Shown here: positions 14,660 through 23,199 of the stretch, one piece after another
Numbering within the stretch: position 1 is the first letter of the stretch
How the letters are laid out: every line of letters starts with the position of its first letter
DNA from: Bacillota bacterium
GTDB lineage: Bacteria > Bacillota > Bacilli > Paenibacillales > Paenibacillaceae
Direction of reading: 5' to 3'
NCBI GenBank assembly: GCA_023460795.1
Contig: JAEWPC010000060.1
Location: 42,299-106,298 of the forward strand
DNA: 64,000 bases
The notes under the pieces: generated by a model
Told to the model about the DNA's origin: nothing
The model's input: only the letters and a program-made list of their open reading frames with translations
Database searches by the model: none
Position numbers and translations under genes: made by a program

Positions 14660-16379
14660 CTTCGTCCCCTCCGATCGGTATTTGTAAGGTTACAACGGTC
14701 CCCGCTTTAAGCCCGCTTTGAATGGACATCGACGACTGGGCGCCGTAATAGAGCCGCAGCCGGTTGTTAATGTTGCGCAAGGCGTAGCCTTTGCCGGAGC
14801 CCCCGCCCGCTCCATGCGGTTCTTTCAGCAGATCGCCAACCGTCTCCTCGTCCATGCCGGAACCGTTATCGGACACGGCGATGACCAGAATCCGGCCCTG
14901 CGTCTCCAGGTTGATCCGGATTGTCCCGTCCGCCTTCCTATTCTTGAAACCGTGCAGAATCGCGTTTTCGACGAGCGGCTGAAGCATCAGCTTGAGAATC
15001 GGCAAGTTCCCCAGCGACTCGTTCTCGAGCGTAATGTCGTAGTCGAATAAATTCTCGTAGGAGTTTCTTTGCAGCAGCATGTATTGCTCTACATGGGCAA
15101 GCTCTCGATCGATCGTCGTCATTTCCTTGCCGCCGTTCAGTCCAAGCTGGAACATCTGCGACAACGACAACACCATCTCGCCGACGTTCGCCGATTGCCC
15201 AAGCTGATTTTTCCAGTAGATCGTGTTTAAGGTGTTATACAGAAAATGCGGTGAGATTTGCGCCTGCAGCGCGGCGATCTCGGCTTTGCTCTTCTCTTCT
15301 TCGATCGTCCTGTTCCTGTCGATCAAATTCGAGATCGTCTCGAGCATTTGGTTGAAGCGAAGACCCACAAGGCTGAATTCGTCGGCGTATTTGCTTCTGA
15401 ACCTTACGGACAGCTCGTTCCGCTCGACTTTCTTCATGAGCGCCTTCAAGCTTTGCAGCGGCCTGAGCAAGAGCGAGACGAGCATTCTGGAGACGAACAA
15501 GGAGATGATAATGCAGCTCGCGGCTCCCCATAATACGATCCATTGAATTCGATTCAGCTGCTTCAAGACGACGGTGCGCTTCTGGAAGCTGACGAGCGTC
15601 CAATCGGTCATCGTCAGCTTCGCTTGGCTGACGATGTAGTCGGCTTCCCGCCTATTGTCCATCCGGATGTCCGCAAGCCCCGATCCGAGAACGTTGGCCC
15701 CGTTAGCATCGACGAGGGCCATTTCGTAATTTTGCGAATTCAAATTCGACATCAGAATATCGGTCAGCGAGCTTTCGAGCACGTTCACGATAATATAAAT
15801 TTCGTCCGTCTCCGAGATCGGATGCATGACGAACGACACGACATCCTTGCGGCTTGTAAAATACGGGTCCTGGTGCCCTTTGATCCACACGTGATTTTTC
15901 ACCGTCTTCAGCTCTCTGTAGATGTCGGAGCCTACGAACGGCACGCTCGAGTTTTTGACGTTCGCCGTATCGAAGAAATCTCCGATCGGAGTCGAGAGAA
16001 GCACGGAATGAACCATCGGCTCGTTCAGTTTGATCTGGGCGAACAGCGGCTGCATCGCAGTTAGATCCGTATAATATTTGGACTTGTCCATCTGTTTCAC
16101 GTCATTGGTCATCTGATGGTAAGCGTCGCTCAAGATCAACGTCATGACCGATACCGTTATGTGCCTCATCCGTTCGTCCAGCACTTGCCTGGAACGGTCG
16201 ATCGTCTCTTGCCCCGCTTGTTTGGCGTTCGACTCGACGATGTCCGACGCGACCCAATACGCTCCGCCTCCGGTCAGTGAAATGGCGAGCACGATCAGAA
16301 CGACGAAGGTCACTTGGACTCTCGTCTGGAAGCTGAGCTTGTAATACGATTTGAACAAGCTTGACGCGGATGTCCGCAC
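14628..16379 (-). CDS. YesM-type sensor histidine kinase
   Basis: A 583-residue membrane kinase with a span near the N-terminus, an extracellular sensor of about 240 residues, a second span (IVLWGAASCIIISLFVSRML), HAMP, the His_kinase box with the phospho-accepting histidine in AQISPHFLYNTLNTIYW, and a C-terminal ATPase domain (VENAILHGF, DNGSGM). The open frame runs to 16925 over the opposite strand's lytH gene, but GTG 16379 is chosen because GGGAGG lies 8 bases upstream and the hydrophobic span follows at once. A long imperfect hairpin (16405-16448) lies in its leader. It is coupled by a 32-base overlap to its cognate regulator. Confidence 0.9.
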   Translation of the reverse strand: MRTSASSLFKSYYKLSFQTRVQVTFVVLIVLAISLTGGGAYWVASDIVESNAKQAGQETIDRSRQVLDERMRHITVSVMTLILSDAYHQMTNDVKQMDKSKYYTDLTAMQPLFAQIKLNEPMVHSVLLSTPIGDFFDTANVKNSSVPFVGSDIYRELKTVKNHVWIKGHQDPYFTSRKDVVSFVMHPISETDEIYIIVNVLESSLTDILMSNLNSQNYEMALVDANGANVLGSGLADIRMDNRREADYIVSQAKLTMTDWTLVSFQKRTVVLKQLNRIQWIVLWGAASCIIISLFVSRMLVSLLLRPLQSLKALMKKVERNELSVRFRSKYADEFSLVGLRFNQMLETISNLIDRNRTIEEEKSKAEIAALQAQISPHFLYNTLNTIYWKNQLGQSANVGEMVLSLSQMFQLGLNGGKEMTTIDRELAHVEQYMLLQRNSYENLFDYDITLENESLGNLPILKLMLQPLVENAILHGFKNRKADGTIRINLETQGRILVIAVSDNGSGMDEETVGDLLKEPHGAGGGSGKGYALRNINNRLRLYYGAQSSMSIQSGLKAGTVVTLQIPIGGDEDGTNLHVMRD

Positions 16380-16404
16380 GTTCGGTTCCTCCCGACATCG
16401 AACA

Positions 16405-16448
16405 AAAGTCCCCTGCGTTGTCGAAAGTTCGACATCGCGGAGGACTTT
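16405..16448. promoter_or_regulatory. Long hairpin in the leader of the sensor kinase
   Basis: Two 21-base arms (16405-16425 and 16428-16448) match at 18 positions around a 2-base loop, with AAAGTCC/GGACTTT at the base and TGTCGAA/TTCGACA at the top. On the minus strand it is followed by TTTTGTT and then the ribosome-binding site, so it may be an attenuator or a weak bidirectional terminator. Confidence 0.5.
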
Positions 16449-16538
16449 CCCTTCCACGCACAAAAAAAGCATCATTCGGATAAAAACCAATGATCTGTAA
16501 AAACCTACTCTACATGAAATAATGGAGGAGGGCTTGCG

Positions 16539-17558
16539 TTGATCAGACTTCCGTGTAAAGTCGCAATGATAAGCGCATTGGCAATCTCGCTCGCCTGCGC
16601 AACCGGCGCGCCTTCCATGGCCGTCGCCGTAACCGATCCGGATACGTTCAAACAACGCTCGCAGCTGTACGAGCGCGTCCGTCTGCTTACCGGACTGGAC
16701 TGGGCCGAGATCGCGGCGATCGACCAGTACGAGCGAACGTTGACGCGCGCTCAGCCGAAGACGCGGCCTATCCGGGAGGACGCGGTTACCGGCGTATACG
16801 TCCCGCCGCAGGAATGGAGCGGTCAGCTGAACCCCGACGATCAAGATACGGAGCCGGCGTCGATTCAATTCTTCCACGGCATCGGCCGCGACGGCTCCGG
16901 CGATCGCAAAGCCGATCGCAGCCAAGACGAGGATTTGCTCTATTCGGTAACCGCGGAGGTGTTACGGTACGGCAGCGTGAAGGAAGACTTCGCGATCGGG
17001 CTGTGGGAATATTATCAGAGCTCCCGGGCGGTGCAGCGAATCCTTCAATTCGCCAAGCTGTACCGTACGTTCGGCAAGCTTGACTTGTCGGGCAACGCGT
17101 TCCCGCTTCCGCTTAACAGCGTTTACTCGTTCCGAAGCACATGGGGGAACAGCCGCAGCTGGGGCGGTTACCGGATTCACGAAGGAACGGACATCTTCGC
17201 CCGCCACGGCGTGCCCGTCCGAAGCACCGTATTCGGAGTCGTCGAGATCAAAGGCTGGAACAAGTACGGCGGATGGCGGATCGGCATTCGCGACATCAAC
17301 AACCTGTATCATTATTACGCGCATCTGTCCGGCTTCGAGAAGACGCTAAAGGCCGGAGACGTCGTCCGGCCGGGGCAAGTGATCGGTTACGTCGGCAGCT
17401 CGGGCTACGGTAAACCCGGCACGTCGGGCAAGTTCCCGCCTCATCTGCATTACGGCGTATACCGGGATCGCGGACTGGTCGAATGGGCTTTCGATCCGTA
17501 CCCGCTGCTGAAACGGTGGGAGAAAGAAGAACGCAAGTCGCTTAAGGCTCGTCGTTAA
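16539..17558 (+). CDS. lytH: M23 metallopeptidase, LytH-like
   Basis: A 339-residue secreted or membrane-attached endopeptidase. An N-terminal hydrophobic segment (VAMISALAISLACATGA) is followed by a helical region and a LytM domain with all zinc residues: H214 and D218 in HEGTDIF, H262, and the HLH pair H302/H304. B. subtilis LytH is a sigma-K-controlled L-Ala-D-Glu peptidase that trims the spore cortex; the neighbour yunB and the nearby lipA-yutD pair match the B. subtilis order, supporting the name. TTG 16539 lies 7 bases after GGAGGAGG. A terminator shared with yunB follows. Confidence 0.82.
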   Translation: MIRLPCKVAMISALAISLACATGAPSMAVAVTDPDTFKQRSQLYERVRLLTGLDWAEIAAIDQYERTLTRAQPKTRPIREDAVTGVYVPPQEWSGQLNPDDQDTEPASIQFFHGIGRDGSGDRKADRSQDEDLLYSVTAEVLRYGSVKEDFAIGLWEYYQSSRAVQRILQFAKLYRTFGKLDLSGNAFPLPLNSVYSFRSTWGNSRSWGGYRIHEGTDIFARHGVPVRSTVFGVVEIKGWNKYGGWRIGIRDINNLYHYYAHLSGFEKTLKAGDVVRPGQVIGYVGSSGYGKPGTSGKFPPHLHYGVYRDRGLVEWAFDPYPLLKRWEKEERKSLKARR

Positions 17559-17586
17559 GAGATTAATGAGAGCCTTAAGCTTTTTT
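17540..17586. terminator. Terminator between lytH and yunB
   Basis: An 11-bp stem (GCTTAAGGCTC with GAGCCTTAAGC) spans the lytH stop codon and is followed by TTTTTT on the plus strand. The facing end has a weaker T-run for yunB. Confidence 0.8.
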
Positions 17587-18481
17587 AATGCGATGCGGAG
17601 AGAGCGGCCTCAGCCTCCGGTTTCGGCAGCGAAATGACCGGCGCTTGCGGCGCCGAATTGCCCACCGGATTGCCATGGTTGTCGTAATAGTACGTAGGCA
17701 CGTCGCCCACGACCATGACGTAGGACAGCGGAATTTCGGTCTCCAGCGGCTGCGGATCCTGATCGAACGGGATGACGACCGCGATGTCGGTGCGGATGCG
17801 CACGTATACCTCGACCAATAGATTGTTGATGCCCGCTTCCGTCGATCTCGTAAGAACGTCCACCTTCACCGCCGTCGCCGGATGGAATTTCACCGATACG
17901 CTCGGGCCGATCGACGAGATGAACGGACTGTTAAGCGCATGCCCGATCGGAATGTGCTCGGGGATATCCTCCTTCTCCTTCAGCACTCGGTTCACGACCT
18001 GGATCGTCTCCGATGTAAGGCGCATCTGTTCTTTATAATCGAGCACGAGTCCGGTCACTTTTCCCGACTCGTTCATTTTCCACTCGAGCAGCTTATTCGA
18101 ATCGACCGTCTGCGCAACCTCCGACGTAATCGCCGTATTGATCGCGTCCGTGGCCATTTGCGTAATGCGCACCTTCGCGAGGAACATGAGCGGACCGCGC
18201 AGCTCCCGATCGAGGAACAGCATTCCCTGCAGCAGGATGAACGCGATCAACAGGATGGCGATCATCCATTTATGCTTGCGCTTCAGCCGGCTCGGCCGCT
18301 TCGACTTCCATTTCGCCGCGGGGGAGCCGACCGCCGGACGAGAAGACGACAGCCACTTGCGCGTCCCCCATCTGCGCGGCGCCGGCCGCGGCTTGAAGCC
18401 GCCGCCCCCCAGCAAACTGCGCCCTCTTCCCCATTTGCGGGGGATGGGCTTCGGCAAGGAAATCCCCCATCGTCTAGCCAA
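17585..18481 (-). CDS. yunB: Sporulation protein YunB
   Basis: A 298-residue protein with an unusual basic N-terminus rich in RRWG/RKWG words, one membrane span (MIAILLIAFILLQGMLFLD) and an extracytoplasmic YunB domain (INTAITSEVAQTVDSNKLL, IPIGHALNSPFISSIGP, VYVRIRTDIAVVIPF). In B. subtilis yunB is a sigma-E gene of unknown biochemical role next to lytH, as here. TTG 18481 is preferred because GAGGAGGG lies 6 bases upstream; ATG 18526 is in frame but has no ribosome-binding site. The N-terminal ~75 residues are longer than usual for the family. Confidence 0.87.
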   Translation of the reverse strand: MARRWGISLPKPIPRKWGRGRSLLGGGGFKPRPAPRRWGTRKWLSSSRPAVGSPAAKWKSKRPSRLKRKHKWMIAILLIAFILLQGMLFLDRELRGPLMFLAKVRITQMATDAINTAITSEVAQTVDSNKLLEWKMNESGKVTGLVLDYKEQMRLTSETIQVVNRVLKEKEDIPEHIPIGHALNSPFISSIGPSVSVKFHPATAVKVDVLTRSTEAGINNLLVEVYVRIRTDIAVVIPFDQDPQPLETEIPLSYVMVVGDVPTYYYDNHGNPVGNSAPQAPVISLPKPEAEAALSASH

Positions 18482-18580
18482 CGCGATCCCTCCTCGTCCG
18501 TGTCGTTCAAGCTTATGCTTGGGCACGACAAAAAAGCACCGCTCGCCGCCGGTACGGCGGTTCGCGATGCCCTTGTCTCA

Positions 18581-19447
18581 TTATCTTGCCCGCAGCTGCT
18601 TCGGCGAGCAGCCTCTGATCTGCTTGAACAGCTTGGAGAACGCGTTGATGCTTCCGCAGCCGATCCGATCCGCCACTTCCGTAATGCTCAGCGACGTGTT
18701 AAGCAACAGTCGCTCCGCTTCCTGAATCCGATAATGGTTCACGTATTGCACGAACGTCAGGCCGGTTAGCTTCTTGAACGTTTTGCAGAAGTGGTACGTG
18801 CTCAGATGAACGATGCCCGCGGCCTTATCCAGCGAGATCGGCTCGGCGTAGTGCTCCTCGACGTGCCGCAGCAGCGCTTTGAATCTCTTCGCCTTCAAAT
18901 TCGTGTCGCTCAGCCGGTTATCCGAAGCGTACGGCTCGGTGTACCAGCGATACAGCCAGGTGAACAGCAGCCGGACGGACGCTTGAACCGCTTGCTGATA
19001 GCCGGGAAGCTTGGCATGGAACTCATGGATAATCGTATCGACCATTTGGCGGATTTGCCTGTCATGCCCGCTGCTCGGATCCGGCACGTTTACGAACGCT
19101 TTGTCGCCTTCCGTATACGAGGTCGTCAATCCCATCGCCTCGAGATGGTCCTCTTGCAGCCCGATCAGCGAAGGATGGAATACGATCGCGTAGAAAATGA
19201 ACGGCGTCGATGGATCGCCGATCCCGTGAAGCTCCCCGCTGTTCACGACGTAAAGCTCGCCGGCGCGCGCTTGGAATTTGCGGTTGCCGATCGTCAGAGT
19301 AGCCTCTCCTTGCTCGATCAGGATGACCTCGAAGTGCTCGTGCCAATGCAGCGGCAGATGATGATGCTCTTCGAAGCGGGTATGGAACACGTTGATCGGG
19401 AAATCCCACGCCGACAGCCGCGTGTTTTCCTGCCGTAAGAATCTCAT
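18581..19447 (-). CDS. AraC family regulator with cupin sensor
   Basis: A 288-residue regulator: residues 15-130 form a cupin-type sugar-binding barrel (HHHLPLHWHEHFEVILIEQG), and residues 185-288 are paired helix-turn-helix motifs (LDKAAGIVHLSTYHFCKTFK, ITEVADRIGCGSINAFSKLF). It is divergent from the GH42 gene and is likely to control it and perhaps the transport block at 9.7-13 kb. The shared 152-base intergenic region contains a perfect 7-bp inverted repeat (19481-19500). The start lies after GAGGTGATC. Confidence 0.9.
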   Translation of the reverse strand: MRFLRQENTRLSAWDFPINVFHTRFEEHHHLPLHWHEHFEVILIEQGEATLTIGNRKFQARAGELYVVNSGELHGIGDPSTPFIFYAIVFHPSLIGLQEDHLEAMGLTTSYTEGDKAFVNVPDPSSGHDRQIRQMVDTIIHEFHAKLPGYQQAVQASVRLLFTWLYRWYTEPYASDNRLSDTNLKAKRFKALLRHVEEHYAEPISLDKAAGIVHLSTYHFCKTFKKLTGLTFVQYVNHYRIQEAERLLLNTSLSITEVADRIGCGSINAFSKLFKQIRGCSPKQLRAR

Positions 19448-19480
19448 GCTCGGATCACCTCAAACCGCAAGATCGGACCA

Positions 19481-19500
19481 ATAGATGACAAAATCTATTA
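19481..19500. promoter_or_regulatory. Palindromic operator candidate in the araC-GH42 intergenic region
   Basis: AATAGAT-GACAAA-ATCTATT has perfect 7-bp arms and a 6-base spacer. It lies 33 bases from the regulator start and 99 bases from the GH42 start. Confidence 0.4.
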
Positions 19501-19548
19501 AGACAGCTCCAAAACAGCGCAATATGATAGTAGCGTAACACAGGTTCA

Positions 19549-19560
19549 CCGATTGCGGTA
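19549..19560 (+). promoter_or_regulatory. CCGATTGCGGTA motif upstream of GH42
   Basis: This 12-base word is identical to the one at 13031-13042 upstream of the sugar-binding protein, and in the same orientation relative to its gene. It ends 39 bases before the GH42 start. TTGCGG inside it could serve as a -35 box. Confidence 0.4.
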
Positions 19561-19599
19561 TCCCATTTATTACGATAATTTCGATGAGGAGAAATGTCC

Positions 19600-21636
19600 A
19601 TGTTCTCTAAAATGCTGCACGGAGCCGACTACAATCCCGATCAATGGCTCGCTTATCCGGAAATATTGGAAGAAGATATTCGGCTAATGAAACTGGCGAA
19701 ATGCAACGTCATGTCCGTAGGCATATTCTCCTGGAGCTCTCTCGAACCGGAGGAAGGGCGCTTCGACTTCTCGTGGATGGATGCGCTGCTGGATCGGATG
19801 TCGGCTAACGGCATCCATGCGCTGCTCGCGACGCCGAGCGGAGCGCGTCCGGCCTGGATGTCGGCCCGCTATCCGGAGGTGCTGCGAGTCGGCGCGAACC
19901 GGGTACGGAATCTGCACGGGGTCCGACACAACCATTGCTACAGCTCTCCGGTATACCGGGAGAAGGTCGCGATCATGAACGGCAAGCTCGCCGAGCGTTA
20001 CGCGAATCATCCGGCCGTTATCGGCTGGCATATATCGAACGAATATGGCGGCGAATGCCATTGCAGCTACTGCCAAGAAGCGTTCCGCGAATGGCTGCAG
20101 CACAAGTACGGCACGCTGGACAAGCTCAACGCCGCCTGGTGGACGACGTTCTGGAGCCATTCGTACACGGACTGGTCGCAGGTCGAATCTCCGGCGCCGC
20201 ACGGCGAGATGTACGTGCATGCGATGAACCTCGACTGGAGAAGGTTCGTGACCGACCAGACCGTGGACTTCTGCGCGCACGAGATCAAGCCGCTTCGCGC
20301 CGCGAATCCGTCGATTCCGGTCACGACCAACTTCATGTTCTATTACGAAGGGCTTAACTATTGGAAGTTCGCCGATCTGCTCGACGTCGTATCTTGGGAC
20401 AGCTACCCGACCTGGCATAAGCAAGAAGATAACGTCACTCAAGCAGCTCGCGTCGCGATGATGCACGATATCGTTCGTTCCATTAAAGGCAAGCCGTGGC
20501 TGCTCATGGAGAGCACGCCGAGCTCGACGAACTGGCAGGGCGTCAGCAAGAACAAGCGTCCGGGCATGCACGCGCTCTCCTCGTTGCAAGCCGTCGCCCA
20601 CGGCTCCGATTCGGTGCAATACTTCCAATGGCGCAAAAGCCGGGGCTCGAGCGAGAAGCTGCACGGAGCGGTCGTCGACCACGTCGGCCACGAGCACACG
20701 CGCGTCTTCTCGGACGTGAAGCAGCTCGGCCAGACGCTTGATCGGCTCGACGCGGTCGTCGGAACGAACGTTAGAGCGGAAGCCGCGATCATTTTCGACT
20801 GGGAGAACCGTTGGGCTGTGAACGACTCCCAAGGTCCTCGGAACATCGGAGTTAAATACGAGCAAACCGTGCAACAAATGTACCGGCCGTTCTGGGAGCG
20901 GGGCGTCGCGGTCGACGTTATCGACATGGAGCAGGACTTCTCGAAATACAAGCTGCTGGTCGCCCCGATGCTGTACATGGTTAGGCCGGGCGTCGGCGAG
21001 CGTATCGAGCAATTCGTCCGGGAAGGCGGGACGTTCGTCGCGACGTATTGGTCCGGCATCGTCGACGAGAACGACCTAGCCTTCCTCGGCGGCTTCCCGG
21101 GTCCGCTGCGGAAGACGCTCGGCATCTGGTCGGAGGAGATTGACGGCTTGCACGACCATGACTCGAACGGCGTCGTCATGGCTGACGGCAACCCGCTTGG
21201 CTTATCGGGCACGTTCGAAGCGCGGGAGCTGTGCGATCTCATCCATCTCGAAGGCGCCGAGGCGATCGCGACATACGCTTCCGACTTCTATGCGGGCCGA
21301 CCGGCGCTGACGGTAAATGAGCTCGGCGACGGCAAGGCGTATTACATCGCTTCCCGCAACGAGCAGGCGTTCCTCGACGGCTTCTTCGGCGCGATCATCG
21401 AACAGGCCGGCGTCGCGCGGGCACTCGACGTCGCGTTGCCTTATGGCGTAACCGCGCAGGTTCGCACGGACGGCGAGAAGGACTACGTGTTCGTCCAGAA
21501 CTTCTCCGCGGAGGAGCAGACGGTTGCGCTGGATGGTTCAGCGTATAGGGATTTACTTAGCGGTGAGAGTGTTAGTGGGGAATTGCGGTTATCGGGGTAT
21601 GGGGTATCTATTCTAGCTCGAGCCAGTCGTCGGTAA
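19600..21636 (+). CDS. GH42 beta-galactosidase
   Basis: A 678-residue cytoplasmic enzyme hydrolysing beta-galactosides, with family 42 domains in order: TIM barrel (residues 1-390), trimerisation domain and small beta-domain. The acid/base glutamate is in WHISNEYGG (about E148), the nucleophile in LLMESTPS (about E304), and the zinc-cluster cysteines are C113 and the CHCSYC group at about 153-158. ATG 19600 is preferred since AGGAG lies 8 bases upstream; ATG 19594 is only 2 bases from it. It is divergent from an AraC regulator and shares a promoter motif with the ABC importer at 9.7-13 kb, which probably supplies its substrate. No signal peptide. Confidence 0.93.
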   Translation: MFSKMLHGADYNPDQWLAYPEILEEDIRLMKLAKCNVMSVGIFSWSSLEPEEGRFDFSWMDALLDRMSANGIHALLATPSGARPAWMSARYPEVLRVGANRVRNLHGVRHNHCYSSPVYREKVAIMNGKLAERYANHPAVIGWHISNEYGGECHCSYCQEAFREWLQHKYGTLDKLNAAWWTTFWSHSYTDWSQVESPAPHGEMYVHAMNLDWRRFVTDQTVDFCAHEIKPLRAANPSIPVTTNFMFYYEGLNYWKFADLLDVVSWDSYPTWHKQEDNVTQAARVAMMHDIVRSIKGKPWLLMESTPSSTNWQGVSKNKRPGMHALSSLQAVAHGSDSVQYFQWRKSRGSSEKLHGAVVDHVGHEHTRVFSDVKQLGQTLDRLDAVVGTNVRAEAAIIFDWENRWAVNDSQGPRNIGVKYEQTVQQMYRPFWERGVAVDVIDMEQDFSKYKLLVAPMLYMVRPGVGERIEQFVREGGTFVATYWSGIVDENDLAFLGGFPGPLRKTLGIWSEEIDGLHDHDSNGVVMADGNPLGLSGTFEARELCDLIHLEGAEAIATYASDFYAGRPALTVNELGDGKAYYIASRNEQAFLDGFFGAIIEQAGVARALDVALPYGVTAQVRTDGEKDYVFVQNFSAEEQTVALDGSAYRDLLSGESVSGELRLSGYGVSILARASRR

Positions 21637-21643
21637 AACATGA

Positions 21644-21674
21644 AACGCCGGATCCCAATGGACTCGGCGTTTAT
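21644..21674 (+). terminator. Terminator of the GH42 gene
   Basis: AAACGCCG pairs with CGGCGTTT around a 12-base loop and is followed by ATTT. It ends a few bases before the convergent methyltransferase gene. Confidence 0.7.
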
Positions 21675-21679
21675 TTGGA

Positions 21680-22492
21680 TTACATCATCCGCTGCCGCTG
21701 GGCCTCGAACAACAGCACGGTAGCCGCCATCGCGACGTTAAGCGATTCGGCGCGTCCCGACATCGGGATGATCAGATTGTCGTCGACGAGCTCCGATATC
21801 CCGGCCGACATGCCGCTCCCTTCGTTGCCGAAGACGAGCCATACGCCGCGATCGCGGAAATCGTAATCGTAGCAGGAACGAGAAGATTGCAAGCTCGTTC
21901 CCGCGATCGATGCGCCGTGGCTCCTCGCTTCCGGCAATAACTCTGACAAGTTCGCCTCCAGCACGGGCACGTGGAATAACGCCCCCATCGTCGCTCGGAT
22001 CGTCTTCGGGTTATATAGGTCTGCCGTCCCTTTGCCCAGGACGACGGCCGTCGCCCCGCAGGCGGCGGCGCTGCGCACGATCGTGCCGACGTTGCCCGGA
22101 TCCTGCACGCCGTCGAGTACCGCGACTAACGCGCGGCCGTCCGCGAATAGGGCGTCGCGCTTCGGCGGCCGTTTAAGCGCGACGGCGAAGATCGGCTGAG
22201 GCGTCTCGGTTCCGCTGCATTTGGCGATCACTTCCGGCGACACGGGTACCCACGCCGGAGCTCCCTGTCCGCCTTCCTCCATGTACGGCGCAAACTGCTC
22301 GGCGACCTCCGAGCCTTCGTCGAACGCGACAGCCTCAAGCGGCCAGCCCGCATCCAACGCCTCCTTCACGAGGTGAACGCCCTCAAGTAGGAACTTTCCT
22401 TCCCGTTCCCGGTACTTTCGGTCTAGCAGCTTGGCCCATTCCTTTACCCTCGGGTTGGCTGCCGAGCTAATGTAGCCTTCAAGATTCCGCAT
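21680..22492 (-). CDS. TrmH-family 23S rRNA/tRNA 2'-O-methyltransferase (YsgA-like)
   Basis: A 270-residue SpoU/TrmH (knotted SPOUT) methyltransferase. The N-terminal substrate-binding part (NPRVKEWAKLLDRKYREREG) is followed by the SAM-binding knot with motif 1 (LDGVQDPGNVGTIVRSAA), motif 2 (VFGNEGSGMS) and motif 3 (IPMSGRAESLNVAMAATVLL). It adds a 2'-O-methyl group to structured RNA; the exact nucleotide cannot be read from the sequence. It overlaps the upstream K+ regulator gene by 14 bases, so they are cotranscribed, an arrangement common in Paenibacillaceae. Confidence 0.9.
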   Translation of the reverse strand: MRNLEGYISSAANPRVKEWAKLLDRKYREREGKFLLEGVHLVKEALDAGWPLEAVAFDEGSEVAEQFAPYMEEGGQGAPAWVPVSPEVIAKCSGTETPQPIFAVALKRPPKRDALFADGRALVAVLDGVQDPGNVGTIVRSAAACGATAVVLGKGTADLYNPKTIRATMGALFHVPVLEANLSELLPEARSHGASIAGTSLQSSRSCYDYDFRDRGVWLVFGNEGSGMSAGISELVDDNLIIPMSGRAESLNVAMAATVLLFEAQRQRMM

Positions 22493-23144
22493 ACGCCTGC
22501 TCCAGCTTCGTTAATTGTTCGTTTTTTCCGACGATGACGAGAACATCGTCCGTCGTTAATAGCTCGTCCGGGTGCGGCGTAATGTTCAGCTCTCCGCCTC
22601 GCTTAAGCGCCAGTACGTTACAATTATATTTTTGACGAATATCAAGCTCCCTCAGGTTCTTGCCTCGCATCGCCGACGGCACTTGCATGTCTACGATGCT
22701 ATAGTCCGGCGCAAGCTCGATATGCTCCAGAATGTTCGGGGAGATCAGGTGGTGGGCGACGCGAAGCCCCATATCGCGCTCGGGGAAAACGACTTTATCC
22801 GCGCCGATCTTGTTCAGTACTTTGCCATGAAGCTCGTTCTGCGCCTTGACGATAATGTACGGCACGCCTAAATCCTTCAAGATAAGCGTCGTCAGAATGC
22901 TGGATTGAATATCTTGGCCAATCGCCACGACGACGACGTCGAAGTTGCGAATGCCGAGCGCGCGCATCGCTTCCTCATCGGTCGAGTCGGCGCTGACCGC
23001 GTGCGTTACCGCGTTCGCCACGTCCTGCACCCGCTCCGCGTTGTCGTCAACGGCGAGAACCTCATAACCCATCTGGGATAAATACTTAGCTACGCTTGAG
23101 CCGAACCGGCCTAAACCGATGACGGCGTATTGCTTCTTCCCCAT
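22479..23144 (-). CDS. Ktr/Trk potassium channel regulatory subunit
   Basis: A 221-residue cytoplasmic gating protein with an N-terminal RCK_N Rossmann domain that binds ATP/ADP (VIGLGRFGSSVAKYL) and a C-terminal RCK_C domain, a known c-di-AMP sensor in KtrA/KtrC proteins (LDIRQKYNCNVLALKRGG). Length and single N-C unit match KtrA/KtrC of B. subtilis. No ktrB/ktrD pore gene is in the window, as for solitary ktrC. A good sigma-A promoter lies upstream at 23168-23196. It is the first gene of a two-gene unit with the methyltransferase. Confidence 0.88.
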   Translation of the reverse strand: MGKKQYAVIGLGRFGSSVAKYLSQMGYEVLAVDDNAERVQDVANAVTHAVSADSTDEEAMRALGIRNFDVVVVAIGQDIQSSILTTLILKDLGVPYIIVKAQNELHGKVLNKIGADKVVFPERDMGLRVAHHLISPNILEHIELAPDYSIVDMQVPSAMRGKNLRELDIRQKYNCNVLALKRGGELNITPHPDELLTTDDVLVIVGKNEQLTKLEQAYAES

Positions 23145-23167
23145 AGCGATCCCTCCTACATGCCCCC

Positions 23168-23196
23168 ATTGTACAACATGCGGAAAAGTAAGCCAA
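23168..23196 (-). promoter_or_regulatory. Sigma-A promoter of the Ktr regulator gene
   Basis: On the minus strand TTGGCT (23191-23196), 17 bases, then TGTACAAT with TACAAT at 23168-23173. It gives a leader of about 17 bases. Confidence 0.65.
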
Positions 23197-23199
23197 ACC

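Noticed and set aside
16539..16925. N-terminal extension of the sensor kinase up to 16925
   Set aside because: The extension is antisense to lytH and has shadow composition; GTG 16379 has a strong ribosome-binding site and is followed by the membrane span.
19684..21012. 442-codon open frame on the minus strand
   Set aside because: It is antisense to the GH42 gene, whose catalytic motifs are all present in the plus-strand frame.
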